Translations under genes and position numbers: made by a program
Shown: positions 12,111-23,907 of the stretch, one piece after another
Position numbering within the stretch: position 1 is the stretch's first letter
Layout: every line of letters begins with the position of its first letter
Assembly (NCBI GenBank): GCA_963675555.1
Contig: OY776677.1
Span: 114,191,342 to 114,255,341 of the forward strand
Reading direction: 5' to 3'
DNA: 64,000 nucleotides
Origin: Leptura quadrifasciata
Taxonomy: Eukaryota > Arthropoda > Insecta > Coleoptera > Cerambycidae
Notes under the pieces: model-generated
What the model was told of the DNA's origin: nothing
What the model saw: the letters and a program-made list of their open reading frames with translations, nothing else
Database searches by the model: none

Positions 12111-12540
12111 TACATTTATTTAACGTCGGCCTATTTCTGCTACTGAGGCCTAACACCGACGCCTGTAGACGAGCTACCCCCAACCAGGAATTTTGCCGAA
12201 CCTCTTCCCTTAAGAAGAGTAGGGATCTTTTACTTGCCTAACATTTAATAGACAAGGGACCGACGGCTTTACATCCCCTCCAAAGGATGGTATATCTCCT
12301 ATACAACCCTCGCCTAAGGTTGTATAGGTTCCGCGCATACACTGATATACAATCCGCTGGAAGATGTTTGAGGCGAGAACGCGGTTTCCATTGGAATGGT
12401 CACCTATCCAAGTACTAACTGCGCCTGTCGTTGCTTTACATCGCATACCGAAGTATGTACATAGCAAAGACGCACCTACGCTCGCCCCATAGAACTGGTT
12501 CACTTCGTCTATTCAGGAAGAATCATCAGGTTCATATTTC
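12111..12540 (-). mobile_element. 5S-rRNA-derived SINE
   Basis: On the minus strand positions 12455 to 12381 read AAAGCAACGACAGGCGCAGT followed directly by TAGTACTTGGATAGGTGACC. This corresponds to the 3' half of eukaryotic 5S rRNA, including internal promoter box C. Downstream comes an unrelated body and a 3' end (GGCCGACGTTAAATAAATGT, then an A-run) that is repeated at 33418-33468. A 5S-like head, unique body and shared tail is the known SINE3 layout. The 5' half of 5S is hardly recognisable, so the copy is old or 5'-diverged. The start at about 12540 is approximate. Confidence 0.75.
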
Positions 12541-13424
12541 AAGTTTTGTTGACATCCTTATGAACTAGAAAGAAATACGGGGTATATCCACGAACGAACT
12601 AAATTAAACCAGAAATTATGTCGCATATATTTCGCGTAAATTCGCCGCATAGATTTCTGTCACAGTTTCTTTGCCTTTACGTCTAACGGTAGAGAACTAA
12701 AAAGCTTATTAAATGTTTTTAGAGATGTATTTTCATATATTGAACTATGTAATACCTATAATTTTTTTAGTATCACTCATTTTGTGTAATATTATTCAAC
12801 TTACATACTCCAACATTTGACAGCGCGACCAGCAGCGCGTGATCGGACGTCATGTTAAAGGACACGCCAAAACCCTCGATAAATTTTTCGAAACTATATC
12901 AAAATTCAGCTCAACATAAAAACGCCGTTGGAGGAGGTTTTTATAATTAAAATAACATTTTCGCTCTTCATGCAAAAATATCAAAAACTCACCAAGGAGT
13001 GTAATTTTAGAAAGTATACTAAATGTCGCTACACAGGGACATAACGTCGCTCCGACCACAAAATTTTAGAAAGTATCATGAAAACCGACTATGGAAATTT
13101 CGAAAATAAAAACCCTTTTTCGAATCCACGTTGTGTAGCACTGCAACTCATGCGTTATGTTAAATACAAGGACGAGTTAAAAAAGTCTCTAGTTAAAATT
13201 TTTTGAGGTTTTTAACGAAAATAACCTGAAGCGTCGAGGGTGCCCTTTCACTTCTTAGCAGTCGATTTTGGCGAAAAAACGATGGGTTTTCCGCGTATTT
13301 GCCCTAAACCGATTCCTCAGCGATTCAGTGGCAGAAAAGTATCTTTACCATGTACTCAGACGTACACGGGACCGCCTTACCTGAACGTATGAATTTATAA
13401 TTGCCACAATATAATTCAAAGTCG
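12541..13424. other. No gene recognised
   Basis: The sequence contains many CGs around 12830-13060 and 13130-13380 and a 69-codon minus-strand ORF without resemblance to a known family. No exon or element boundary could be defended. Confidence 0.4.
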
Positions 13425-13620
13425 TTGCGATTCAAGCATTTTTAAGCTCCGAGGAACGTCCTAAATTATTATAAAAATAATAAGAATACGTAAATAGACA
13501 GGCAAGCTAAAACCCACTAAAATTATAAACATTGAACTTTGTATTGAATCTTTTTGTGTAATCGTTTGCTATAAGCCATAAATTAGATGGTAGTTGGAGA
13601 CATTGTAAGTCGTTCCGTTC
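13425..13620 (+). repeat. 200-bp repeat, inverted partner of 6470-6665
   Basis: Shares ordered blocks with the inverted 6470-6665 copy. Divergence and small indels indicate an old family. Confidence 0.55.
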
Positions 13621-14450
13621 CTCCTGTACACAGGCCAGACTATTGTTATCATATATTTTCTTTAGTTTTTTGTTGAGTTATGATTTGGCCAATACAATCC
13701 ATGATGCGTATAAAATGCCATCCTTCCTCTTTCGACCATGGTATTGTGAGGGTGTATTTTTAATAAACGTTTGAAAATTGCATGTTTTAAAATTTCCCGA
13801 ATAATACCATTATTTACATTCTGTGTGGAACATCATACACCGTTTCAAAGTGAGGTTAGAATTTCGTGAAACGTTAAAAGTACCCTCTTTTATATGTTTA
13901 TACCGCGTTAAATTTTACGACTCGATTGCGGATTTCATGATGCGCACAACGTGCCAATAACGTTTCCCTTTGAATTTTGACATCGTGTAGCCCTCCAACA
14001 TACGCACATACGCTCATTTTAAAATTGTATGTTTTCGCCTTCAGCGAAATTTCGCTTTATCACATCACCTACTAACACATCAACTAAAATATGTAAGGGA
14101 GCTTGGAAAAAGTAATTTGACGGAAATTTTGTAGATGGTGGTGACGTTGAAATATATTGAAATCAACCAAACCAAATTTTATTAACCAAAAGTATTCTAC
14201 CTTTGGTTAAAAATCCAAACTGTGCCACTAAGTACACACTATCACCACACAAAATAGAAAATATGACACCATAGTTCCTTTGTCGAAATTTTTACGACCA
14301 GAAGGACTTTAGGTACAATGCTGCCACCATACGATGGGCCGTATGCAATATCGAATCAAAACAAGTTGAAGGTTTTAAATATCTTAAGCCGTTCTCAAGT
14401 TATAAGCAAAAAACAGAAAAATTTCATCTCCACAGCGCATGCATTTTTTG
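13621..14450. other. No gene recognised
   Basis: AT-rich flank of the foldback element. No coding or RNA feature seen. Confidence 0.4.
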
Positions 14451-15900
14451 TAAGCCATCATGCCTTTTTTATATAGTCCGCCATTAGTCGAGGAAATAAA
14501 GCACCGAACCTCCGAAATTTCGGCAGCAAGACGGATTTTAATGCGGTTTTTTGCATTCGATTTGTGAGAGTATCAGGAAATTTTATGAACTAATCTGATG
14601 AATAGCAAATGAAAAATTGCATATTTGCATTGTAAAAATGCATTGTTCAAAGTGCATTTAGAATAATTAATTTGCAACTCGGTAAAAATTGATTGAAATG
14701 AGTCAAAATTTGTTACTCAGGGGTTTTCGGGGTCGCTGAACACGAATATCATGGCGGCAATGACCTCCGAGGTACCTGGAGCTCAGGGTGGACCTCATCT
14801 CCTGGAACTTCTTGTGAATTTGTAATATATATTTAGTTGAAATTCGTTACTCGGGGGTTTTCGGGGTCGCTGAACACGAATATCACGGCGGCAACGGCCT
14901 CCGATGTACCTGAAGCCCAAGGTGGACCTCATCTCCTGGAATTACCTCGAATATAGCATCATTTTTATACGAATTTGCATATATTACTCAAAATTATTTA
15001 TTTATATATTATAATGAAGATGTAGAGTATTAACTTAAACAACTCTGTAGCACTGTATAATTCGGCCAACTGACGCCACGTGTGGAACTAGCCTTACCTG
15101 AATTCTCATAGTATCGATCGAGGTATCGCTGCTATCAACACTAAGCGCGCCAAACTCAAAAAAAAAATTCAGGCTCCAGTAGACAAAGTTGGTAGTATTA
15201 TAATATTTAAATAAATAATTTAGAGTAACATATGCAAATTCGTTTAAAAATGATGCTATACTCAAGATAATTCCAGGAGATGAGATAGATAGTGTCCACC
15301 CTGGACTCCAGGTACCTCGGAGGTCGTTGCCGCTGTGATATTCGTGTTCAGCGACCCCAAAAACCTCCAAGTAACGAATTTCAACTAAGTATATTACAAA
15401 TTTACAAGTAGTTCCAGGAGATGAGGTCCACCCTGGGCTCCAGGTACCTCGGAGAACATTTCCGCAGTGATATTCGTGTTCAGCGACCCCGAAAACCCCC
15501 GAGTAACGAATTTCAACTTATATTACAAATTTACAAGAAGTTCCAGGAGATGAGGTCCACCCTGGGCTCCAGGTACCTTGGAGGCCGTTGCCGCAGTGAT
15601 ATTCGTGTTCAGCGACCCCTAAAACCCCCCGAGCAATGAATTTGGACTCATTACAATCAATTTTTACCGAGTTGCAAATCAATTATTCTTAATGCACTTT
15701 GAACAATGCATTTTTACAATGCAAATATGCAATTTTTCATTTGCTATTCATCAAATTAGTTTACAAAATTTCTTGATGCTCTCATGAATCGAATGCAAAA
15801 AACCGCATTAAAATCCGTCTTGCTGCGGAAATTTCGGAGGTTGTGCCGTTTTTAGTGCTTTATTTCCTCGACTACATTTTTTTTTCTATAAGCCATCATG
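14451..15900. mobile_element. Foldback element with tandem units in both arms
   Basis: The 12-bp sequence TAAGCCATCATG stands in the same orientation at 14451-14462 and 15889-15900 and is a candidate target duplication. Between them a left arm (14463 to about 15010) and a right arm (about 15190-15888) are inverted copies. Inner parts of the arms consist of a roughly 125-bp unit containing TTCCAGGAGATGAGGTCCAC and ATTCGTGTTCAGCGACCCC. The left arm has two units (about 14707-15010) and the right arm three (about 15255-15640). A 180-bp unique loop separates them. Long inverted ends built of direct repeats are typical of Drosophila FB-type (MULE-related) elements. There is no transposase, so it is non-autonomous. 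Confidence 0.85.
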
Positions 15901-17974
15901 TTATTTGGCTCATCTTTCCTCCCAGGAGCTCACCTCCCAGGTACAAGAACTCTTCGACAATCATCAGGAACTTACTTCTCTCTCTCTCCCGATGGACACA
16001 GTTTGACAGCTCACTTCCGCCCTTATATTCCCTTAGTATATCTACTTTGTACAACTTTGGATGTTATAGAATTCACTAAAAAAATACAATTACACGCATG
16101 AAAATCTTTTTCGTATTCACGCATAACCTAGGGCCAATTCTAGTTTTGAGGTCGTCATCAGGATGAAAATTCCGACCTCTACTCAGTGGTTATATATACG
16201 TGAAATTTTAATTTTGTCGGTGTTTATTAATATAGTTAGGTATTATTCGAAAGAATGTTCAAAAATATTAATTGTTTAAGTCTATGTATTAAGCTATGAA
16301 AGAGTGGAAGTTTAATTTGCCACGATTACTGTGAACAATAATGGATGACTGTGTCTGTGGTAGTTAGTAGTACAGTGTATTAAATCCTATTAGGTCAAGG
16401 AATATTAACCTCTGCAATGATATACTACTATACCGGGTGTAACAGGATCATGGTATACCCCCCTTTCCTTTAGTTTTGAAAATAATTGATTGAAATTTAA
16501 GATATACTACATACATAATAAGCGGCACTTTTTGACATCAATTGATTTTTTTTCACTTACACACATGTCCACTTTTCCATCTCTTGTCTAAATTTGCGGC
16601 ATTTTGAACCCAATTAACAAGAATTTTAAAGAATTTTTAAAGACACAATAAAAACACCGCTAAACCAACAAATGTTTGACAAGCTAAATATTCCCTATCT
16701 AAAAAATTATTATGTCCAACCACTGTAAATAAAGAAGTTAAAGAAATTAGCTCGAGGAGCACAAGAACAAAATAAAATAATTAAATGACGTAAATGACAG
16801 AACTAAGACCTAACCAAAGCATACTTTTCAATAAATATACTGTTTCATTAGAATTTGTCTTTCAAAAAATTATTGAAATGTTTAACGGCACTTTCCGCGA
16901 AAATGGTTGGAGTTATCAAGTTCTACCAAGTGTACCTTTTATACGTGGAAATGATGCCCTCATCAGATTTTCTGGTCAGAAGTACCACAACGTTTCGTAA
17001 AAAAATATGAAAAAAATTCATCATCAGATACAGGTCCTGCGGCGCCCTCTATGATATAACGTGATGTAATACATAAATTATTGTTTCTTAGAATAAAAAA
17101 AGTTTCTCTAACAAATTTGGCGAAGATCAGTGAAGAGGCTGTTGAGTTATTGCAAAAAAACGAACAAATAGTTTGAACTTTGACACCCTGTATCTTTTTC
17201 CACAGCAACATTTTACTAAAGCATATTTGGTTATATCCTCATATTTTGGCCCAAAGAATCTGTCCCTGAACTATGGCCTATTATTAATGATCCACCCTGT
17301 ATATTTGTCAAAAGTTTTACTAGCGAAGGAAATATTTATCAATTAAACATACATAAACATTTTTAAAAACAAACTTTTTATATAAATAGACCTATTAGAA
17401 TGATCACCAACCCATTTTGTTCGATATGTAATTTCGAGTTTTTTATAAAAATTTAACAGTTTACATTGAAACTTTCAATATAACTCTCTTCACTGTCAAC
17501 CTGTAAGATTTTTACGTATATATTTCTATAGCGCAGGTGTGTAATTTCCAGAGTAGTCTAAAATAATCCTGAAACAAATAAAGAAAGATTGAAGTGTCAA
17601 GTTATGGCGATGAAAACTTAAATCCCAGGTTTTTGTAGTAGTGACATTAATGGATAACCGCAGTTTAGTCTTACAAATGGAATACCTAATAAATGTGCTA
17701 GACTGCATTACTAGTCCCGTTGTTATTCTGAATTAAAATTCATTGACTATTAATTTATATACTATATAATTTCTTTCTTCTGGTTGCTGGCCTTGCATAT
17801 TGTGTGTTTTAGTCAAATATATATTTATACAATAATATAAGAAAATGGGTAGGTACTTATAACTTTTATTACTTCCACGTTCAGTGGAAGTATAGTAACG
17901 CAAAAAAAATATATATTTTTGGTTTAAGTAGGCCTAAAATGTCATGAAACGTCGAGATTTTAAATTTGAACAAA
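15901..17974. other. No gene; a few repeat ends
   Basis: A repeat end at 16437-16515 (GGGTGTAACAGGATCATGGT) is shared with 4198-4275. CACCCTGTAT words at about 17180 and 17290 look like outer ends of DUF4817-type transposons. No coding sequence recognised. Confidence 0.45.
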
Positions 17975-18670
17975 AAAATTTTTTTTTTTCTGTCTGTCGG
18001 TCTGTCTGTCTGCAACTTTGTTTGTGCGCACGTTTACTTGGGAACCGTTTAATATATTGACTTGAAATTTGGTACACTTATGTATTATAACGAGATCTGG
18101 AACTAGATTATATTTTGATCTATTTCCGTTGAAGGGTTTTGGGGTAAATAAGGGTAAATAGGCAAAGCAAGCAGATAAGAGTCCATAAAATTGCAATTTA
18201 GAGCATGTACGAGAAGTCAAGATCTCAAAAAATTTTTTTGGCATCAGCACCCCCATGATCACCTCCGCACTATTATAAAAGGGAGTAAAAAAGATTAAAA
18301 AGTGATTTAGTGTGTATACAAGAACGAAACGTCTCAAAAAATTTTTTTGGCGTTAGCCTCTACCACCCCCATTCCACCCCCACCCTATTATTAAAGGAAG
18401 TAAAAAATAAATTGGGATTTAGTGTGTATACGAGAACTAACTCTAAAATTTTTTGGCATTAACCACCCCCTCTACCACTCCCATTACCACCCCCACCCTA
18501 TTAAAAGGAGTAAAAATTAAATTGGGATTTAGTGTGTGTACGAGAACCAAGGGCCTCTAAAATTTATTCTGGAGTTAGCCACCCCCTCTGCCACCACCAT
18601 TGCCACCCCCACGCTATTATTAAAGGGAGTAAAAAATTACATTGGCATTTGGTGTGTACAAGACTTGGAT
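17975..18670 (+). repeat. CACCCCC minisatellite within a dispersed repeat
   Basis: A leader (CTGTCTGTCGGTCTGTCTGT, TGTGCGCACGTTTACTTGGG) is followed by tandem units of about 113-120 bp starting near 18283, 18396, 18509 and 18629. Each unit has AGTAAAAAATTAAATTGGGA, TTTAGTGTGTATACGAGAAC, an A/T block with TTTTTTGGC and a C-rich arm (CACCCCC CTACCACC CCCATTACC). An inverted copy with fewer units is at 5215-5560, so the array amplified inside a mobile repeat. Confidence 0.85.
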
Positions 18671-19326
18671 ACAAAATCTGATGTGGAAGTAGTGATTCTT
18701 TTGAGGAACTAAGTTTGAAGAGAGTTGAAACTTTCCTAACTAGATAATTATAATTACGCTAAGAGAGGTCAAAGGAGGAAAAAATTTAATTTAAAATGTT
18801 CAAAATTCAAAAATCATTTCTTATCACCTTGTATTGTAACGCCGCTACTTACAGTTCAAATAAAAGTAAATTAAATTACGATATGTGATTTATCTTAAGA
18901 AATATGCATATACAGGAAAACCATAAAATAGTATACATAAATTAATATTTCAAATCTATTATAATTTTTAATTATCCAGGTCTCGGAAATATTCAGATTT
19001 TAGTTAGTTATGATTTTTCCCCTTTCTTATTTCCCTAATTCAAATTTCTACTAATGTTATTAATCAGGTATTTACACAAAGTGAAAGCAAGCAAGTAAAT
19101 GATATCAAATCAAATGACAAGCAAAGCAAGACAAGCGGTTTGACACGTGCAACAGAAATGAAATTTGGACTAAATTTAAGACAGACAAATTGTGATTGTA
19201 ATATTGAAATTTCTAACAAAAAGAATAGTGACCTTTTATATATGATGAAATAGCTAATTTTGCGAACTTGACGTGGTGAATCCGGTAATGGAATGTTTAC
19301 CTACTAAATAAAACGGTACGTCTCAG
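18671..19326. other. No gene recognised
   Basis: AT-rich DNA; around 19080-19140 short AAGCAAGYAA-type words recur. No defensible gene. Confidence 0.4.
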
Positions 19327-19690
19327 CTGGAGTGTCCCATTTAAGGGCAGCGTCCCCGACTGAGAATTTCGCGGAAAATAATCCGGTATAACTACTATTG
19401 TACAGCAAATTTTCTAGCAAACAGGTTCAAACGTCAAGTGTTATTTTACTAGATATTAATTTGTCTTTGTTTATTTTTACGATCGTGTTTGGTATTAATT
19501 TATTATAGTTCGGCTCAGGTGAAGTGTCCCACTTAAAGGCAGCGTCCGCGACTGAGAATTTCACGGAAAAAACAATTTATTTGCAAAATTAAAATCAAAT
19601 CACAATAAATTGTATCAAAATTTCGGTTTGCACCACTGGAGTGTCCCACTTAAAGGCAGCGTCCCCTGAGGGTGTTAGTCACGGTAAAAT
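19327..19690 (+). repeat. Three spaced copies of a 40-55-bp GC-rich motif
   Basis: Copies at 19327-19380, 19516-19571 and 19634-19690 share GAGTGTCCCACTTAAAGGCA followed by GCGTCCCCGACTGAGAATTT and CACGGAAAA. The third copy diverges after GCGTCCCC. The starts are about 190 and 118 bp apart, and the AT-rich spacers are unrelated. No known family is recognised; clustered regulatory sites or an LTR/leader region are possible. Confidence 0.65.
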
Positions 19691-20239
19691 AGCTTCCCGG
19701 ATTTACTAGACACGATCGGTTTATTGAAAATTACTATAAGTTGCTGAAGGCACAAGTTAACAAAATATAACAAAGACAAATTAAAAATTATTTACAGAAA
19801 ATACCGGAAATATTCCAAGTCCAAAATTACCAAGAAAATAATTATAAATTCAGAGCAATAAAATATTACCAAAAGGTTGACTTGTCAGGTCGGGAGTAGG
19901 AAACCAAATATATCTTTAACAGAGGGGCTAGGCAAGATATCCCTATGCTAAGCTAGAATTCATCCTGTCGGACGCACATTGCGCGAGCATATGTGAGTCA
20001 GGCAGTCATCAATTGACGGTGTAGTAAAATATGTATAACCGGTAGCGTCAATTGAAATAAACAATAATTTCTGAACAATTTCAATGACTGGGATCGATTT
20101 TTATTAACAAATATTTGAAAATTAATTAACCCTTACTCTGCCCTGGTGTCCTGAATTCCCTTGTATTGGAGTTCTGAAGAGAGTTGGAACCTTTGATGTG
20201 ACATTAACACTGACGTATTCTCTATAAACACCAAGACAC
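19691..20239. other. No gene recognised
   Basis: AT-rich with a slightly more GC-rich part at 19890-20010. No conserved coding block. Confidence 0.4.
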
Positions 20240-20317
20240 TTAAACACTGTACTGAACACTACACTTGAACATTCGTTTGAGAGCGTGTTCAAGTGTAGTG
20301 TTCAGTGAAGTATTTAA
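20240..20317. other. Long near-perfect hairpin, pre-miRNA sized
   Basis: Arms 20240-20271 and 20286-20317 pair over 32 positions with three mismatches or wobbles. The inner 21 positions (ACTGAACACTACACTTGAAC plus A against the opposite arm) are perfectly paired, and the loop is 14 nt. Size and loop fit an animal miRNA precursor, but the mature sequence matches none I know. It could equally be a tiny palindromic MITE or a chance inversion. Confidence 0.4.
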
Positions 20318-21410
20318 ATTTTGTTTTGTTTGTGGAAACTACGCCCGTGTTAACTCTTATTTTAATAATATATTTTGAGCTTGTATTGCAACCAGAATTT
20401 ATTAATTATTTTTTTCATTTTCCATGCCACATTGTCCCACTTTCCATTTTTTCAAGAGTAAATATTATTATTAGCATTCAAAGACTATTCAGGTATTTGT
20501 TAAATCAACTAATAGCTATATTTATTTAATACAATATTAACAAATAATACTAATGAAAGATACAGACCATACAAAGTATACTTTATGACTAATTTAAACT
20601 TCTAAATGATTCCAATTAGAATTTTAATTTTAATAATTTCCTTTAGAAAATATTTATGGACTGTGAGATGAAAAATAAAAATAAAAAAACATTCCACGTG
20701 AAGTAATACTACATAATTGGAAACGTGACGCAAATATCATAATACATATTATATTATTTCTTTTAATTGTAATTGTATATGTTTATATCTGAACGTTTAG
20801 GAAAAAAATAGAATTCGTTTAAGCAACAGCCGATATTTAAAAACATTTAATTTGAGTTAACGAGGATAATTTTTCTTCATTTCGCCGATTTAATACGATA
20901 AAATGAAAATGTTGATGAAGCTTTACGACATTATCAAACATTCTCTACGTTGGGGGCCTGTAATAGCGGATATAAAGAGCTCCGAAACCAACCACAAGCA
21001 CGTCGCTTGCCGCCTCATTATTTTATGAATGGCTAAGTTTACAGCACAGTAAAACTCTAGTAGAAATGAGAATTTTAACAAAATTAACGTTTTTCCAACG
21101 TTTCAAAATAAATAAAGTAGAAAATAAATGTAATAAAACTGAAAAAATTCACTTTACGTGCGAAGCGCGACGGTGAATGCGTCCGAGTGCTATTTTTACT
21201 TGATCGCGTAAGGAAGCAGTAGCGTTAACTCGGTTGCAGGGAAATTCACTTGCGACGACGAGGTAGTGAATAGCAGGCACAGAAAATGCACTAGACAGGA
21301 TGGCACTAAAATAACATTAGTTAAAATCAAAATATGATCTAGAAATATATTTTCTTGAAGTTTGCCAAACTACATACACGAAGATATATAATACTTGAGA
21401 GATAACTGAG
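20318..21410. other. No coding gene; 5' leader region of the minus-strand promoter
   Basis: From 21410 downward the minus strand is what the promoter at 21411-21599 would transcribe. It is relatively CG-rich to about 21160 and has no long ORF in any frame. The rest is AT-rich without features. Confidence 0.4.
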
Positions 21411-21599
21411 AACTGACTTGCTGGTGTGTAAAAATCTCGGCCTTATATAGTACCACAAGCGTTTCGTTTAGACAGGGACGGGACAGTAGTCTTGCACGTA
21501 CGTTTTTCACTATTTTTTGCTTTCGTTCCTCGTGCCCCTTCTGATCTTTCGGCGAGGAAGCGATTTTCGCATGGAAAACTGAATATTCTAGAACTAGAA
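21411..21599 (-). promoter_or_regulatory. Heat-shock-type core promoter, no gene attached
   Basis: On the minus strand a TATA box (CTATATAAGG, 21450-21441) lies about 35 bp before an arthropod initiator (TCAGTT, 21416-21411). Upstream at 21581-21599 the sequence GAATATTCTAGAACTAGAAA contains a perfect GAAnnTTCnnGAA heat-shock element with a fourth GAA one base out of register. The region is richer in CG than its neighbours. The leader that would follow (down to about 21100) contains GAAGCGCGA-type CG-rich text but no hsp reading frame. Function as a promoter is inference from the combination and spacing of motifs. Confidence 0.5.
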
Positions 21600-22249
21600 A
21601 GTTGGACATTAATAATCTTTTGAAGTAAGATTCGGGACTATATATGAAATGCTTATTGAGTTATTTAGGATTAACTGCGAGACTAAAATGGACTGACGTT
21701 TATATGATTCGGTAATATATCACGAAGGCCTCCACTACGATCTTAATGCGTGGTCTTTCGGAGTTTACGCGAGAGCTTTAGCGTACAGGCGGTTGGTCTG
21801 TAATTTGTTGAAGGGAAATAAGTTTTGACGAAAAAAAGTTATACTTCGGGGACGGAGAATTTGAAAGGATGTGAAACTGAATTAAACGTTGAATATATGA
21901 ATGGAAATTAATAGAAATAAAAGTTAAATGAGGTGAATGGGGATTCGTGCGACAATTTAGGCAAGATCGAATCTACTGCGGGTGTGTCATTTTTTAGGGC
22001 ATTATTTTATAATGTTTTGGTTGTAATATGGTTAATTGATTAAAAGTTATTATTGATTCATTTCGGTTTATTTGTGAATTATGGTATGTTTGGGATTTTC
22101 TTCAGAATTTGATTAGAAAAAATGTTAATTTTAAGTTACTGAATGACCTTTTCATTGTATTTTGACTATGTGGATAGAAAATGATGTCTATTTTGAAAGT
22201 TATGGAGTATTTTAGTTACATTTTTTCACTTATAATTGAAATGCACTAT
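21600..22249. other. No gene recognised
   Basis: Contains a CG-rich patch at about 21720-21800 and otherwise AT-rich DNA. No conserved coding block. Confidence 0.4.
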
Positions 22250-22345
22250 AACATGCCCTGGTACCGTGAATATTCGGGTTGATAACGGTGCAAGTGTCCG
22301 AATAGATCTTTTGTATTGTTAACGGCAAATAAATTTGATTTGATT
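22250..22345 (+). mobile_element. Retroposon 3' end with TTTGA-type tail
   Basis: A moderately GC-rich stretch ends in GCAAATAAATTTGATTTGAT followed by TGATTGG. A polyadenylation-like AATAAA next to short TTTGAT/TGATT repeats is typical of insect non-LTR or SINE tails. The body could not be classified. Confidence 0.4.
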
Positions 22346-22744
22346 GATTGGTTTAGAATTTTATTTTTCCTCCCATGTTAGGTGATACGTCACAAATGTA
22401 GTAACTATTCAGTTGTTCATGCAAGTGTATTGGTTTGAATTTGTTGGTATAAATACGTGAAAAATATATATGAATATGAGTGAGGATGAGTCCTTTCCAG
22501 ATCCAGGATCAAATTATCAACCAACTGTGATGACTTTAGCAAGAATAATATTTCAAATGAAAACATATTACCATGGGGGATTCGATTTATAGCAGAACCA
22601 TTATTTTGGGCCGATTTAGAGATTGATGGGTCTAGTGCCAAATTTTCATTTTGGGCACTACAGCAAAGTTTTAAAAATATATATATTCAAAAAAGCAGAA
22701 AAAGAATAATACAGAAGGAAAAAGCAAACATTTATAAAAAAGAG

Positions 22745-23130
22745 TATTACTTGATAATCGAAAACGTTTAGATGGAGTTGTTTGCAATACACCATTCCAA
22801 AAACCTATCTAGGTTATTTTGAAAGTGTATACGCTCTTCATGGCATTCGATAGTGAAACATATTTTTACATTATTTACGTAAAGCAAACAATTAACATCT
22901 AAAACTATGGCAATATTAATAATAAACGTTATAAATAACAAAGGTCCAAGCTTAGATCCTTGTAGAACGCCTGACAGAGAGAAGTGATCAGCAGATTGAA
23001 ATCCATTGAAAGCTACAAATTGAGAACGCCTTGATACCTAAGATTGAGTGAGTAACAGTAGAGAATCGGGAAAGCTAAAGTTTATTAAGAATTATAGAGT
23101 GGCAAATCGTATCAAAAGCTTTAAGAAAGT
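22745..23130 (-). pseudogene. LINE reverse transcriptase relic
   Basis: The minus strand reads, with frame changes, KAFDTICH, then DHFSLSGVLQGSKLGPLLF, then LLYVNNVKICFTIE and DRFLEWCIANNS. These are RT motifs 3-6 of the jockey/CR1 group. The catalytic YADD has become YVNN, so the enzyme is dead. Neither 5' end nor tail is recognised. Confidence 0.8.
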
Positions 23131-23907
23131 ATGTCTGTATATATGATATGAAGCATGATTCAGCAATGAATTTAACACACATGGTATCGTTCTTTTATAA
23201 AACTATGCTGGAACATGAGTAATTATTGACTGTGACCAGGCCAATAAATATAATTGTACAGCAATATGCAAATATTTCAGCAAAATTGCAAATTATGGGA
23301 AACGGATGGAAGCTCTCAATCACTCCCTTATAATACCTTTAAAAACTAAAAAATAATTTAAATAAAAATGTCATAATAATATTTAAAAAAATATTTAACA
23401 GTTTATTACGACCTAAAATCAGGTAAATAGAAATAAGGTCCTAGATATTAAGAATTTTTATTATAGTAAGAGTACAATAAATAGAGCAAGTAAAAAGAGT
23501 ACAATTTATTATAACAATACTCAAAGTATAAACAAGAAAGGTAGAAATTTTACAATAAAATAAATAACAATAATGTAGGAGAGCCTAGGGCTTTTCTCAG
23601 CTAACGCTAGGAAAGAGAATTAGTGATTTAAACAAATTTTACAGGAAAAATTATATACAGTAGTTATTTAACTTTTACAAAATTGGAGGTTTTCCAGGCG
23701 TTCCAAACTTGAAGGTTTCTTTGTTGATCGACGTCTTTGTTTCACAAATCTCAGCGTTAAATGATATGTTATCCAGATGAGAGATTTTCAATTAGAATTA
23801 AATATATTTTCTCCATCGTAGAAGATAGAATCATATACCAAAAATCGTGTATCAAAGAATAGCAGAATGATCCAAAAGTCCAATAGAAAATAGTCAAAAA
23901 TAGAAAT
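23131..23907. other. No gene recognised
   Basis: AT-rich spacer between two LINE remnants, with no ORF of interest. Confidence 0.45.
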
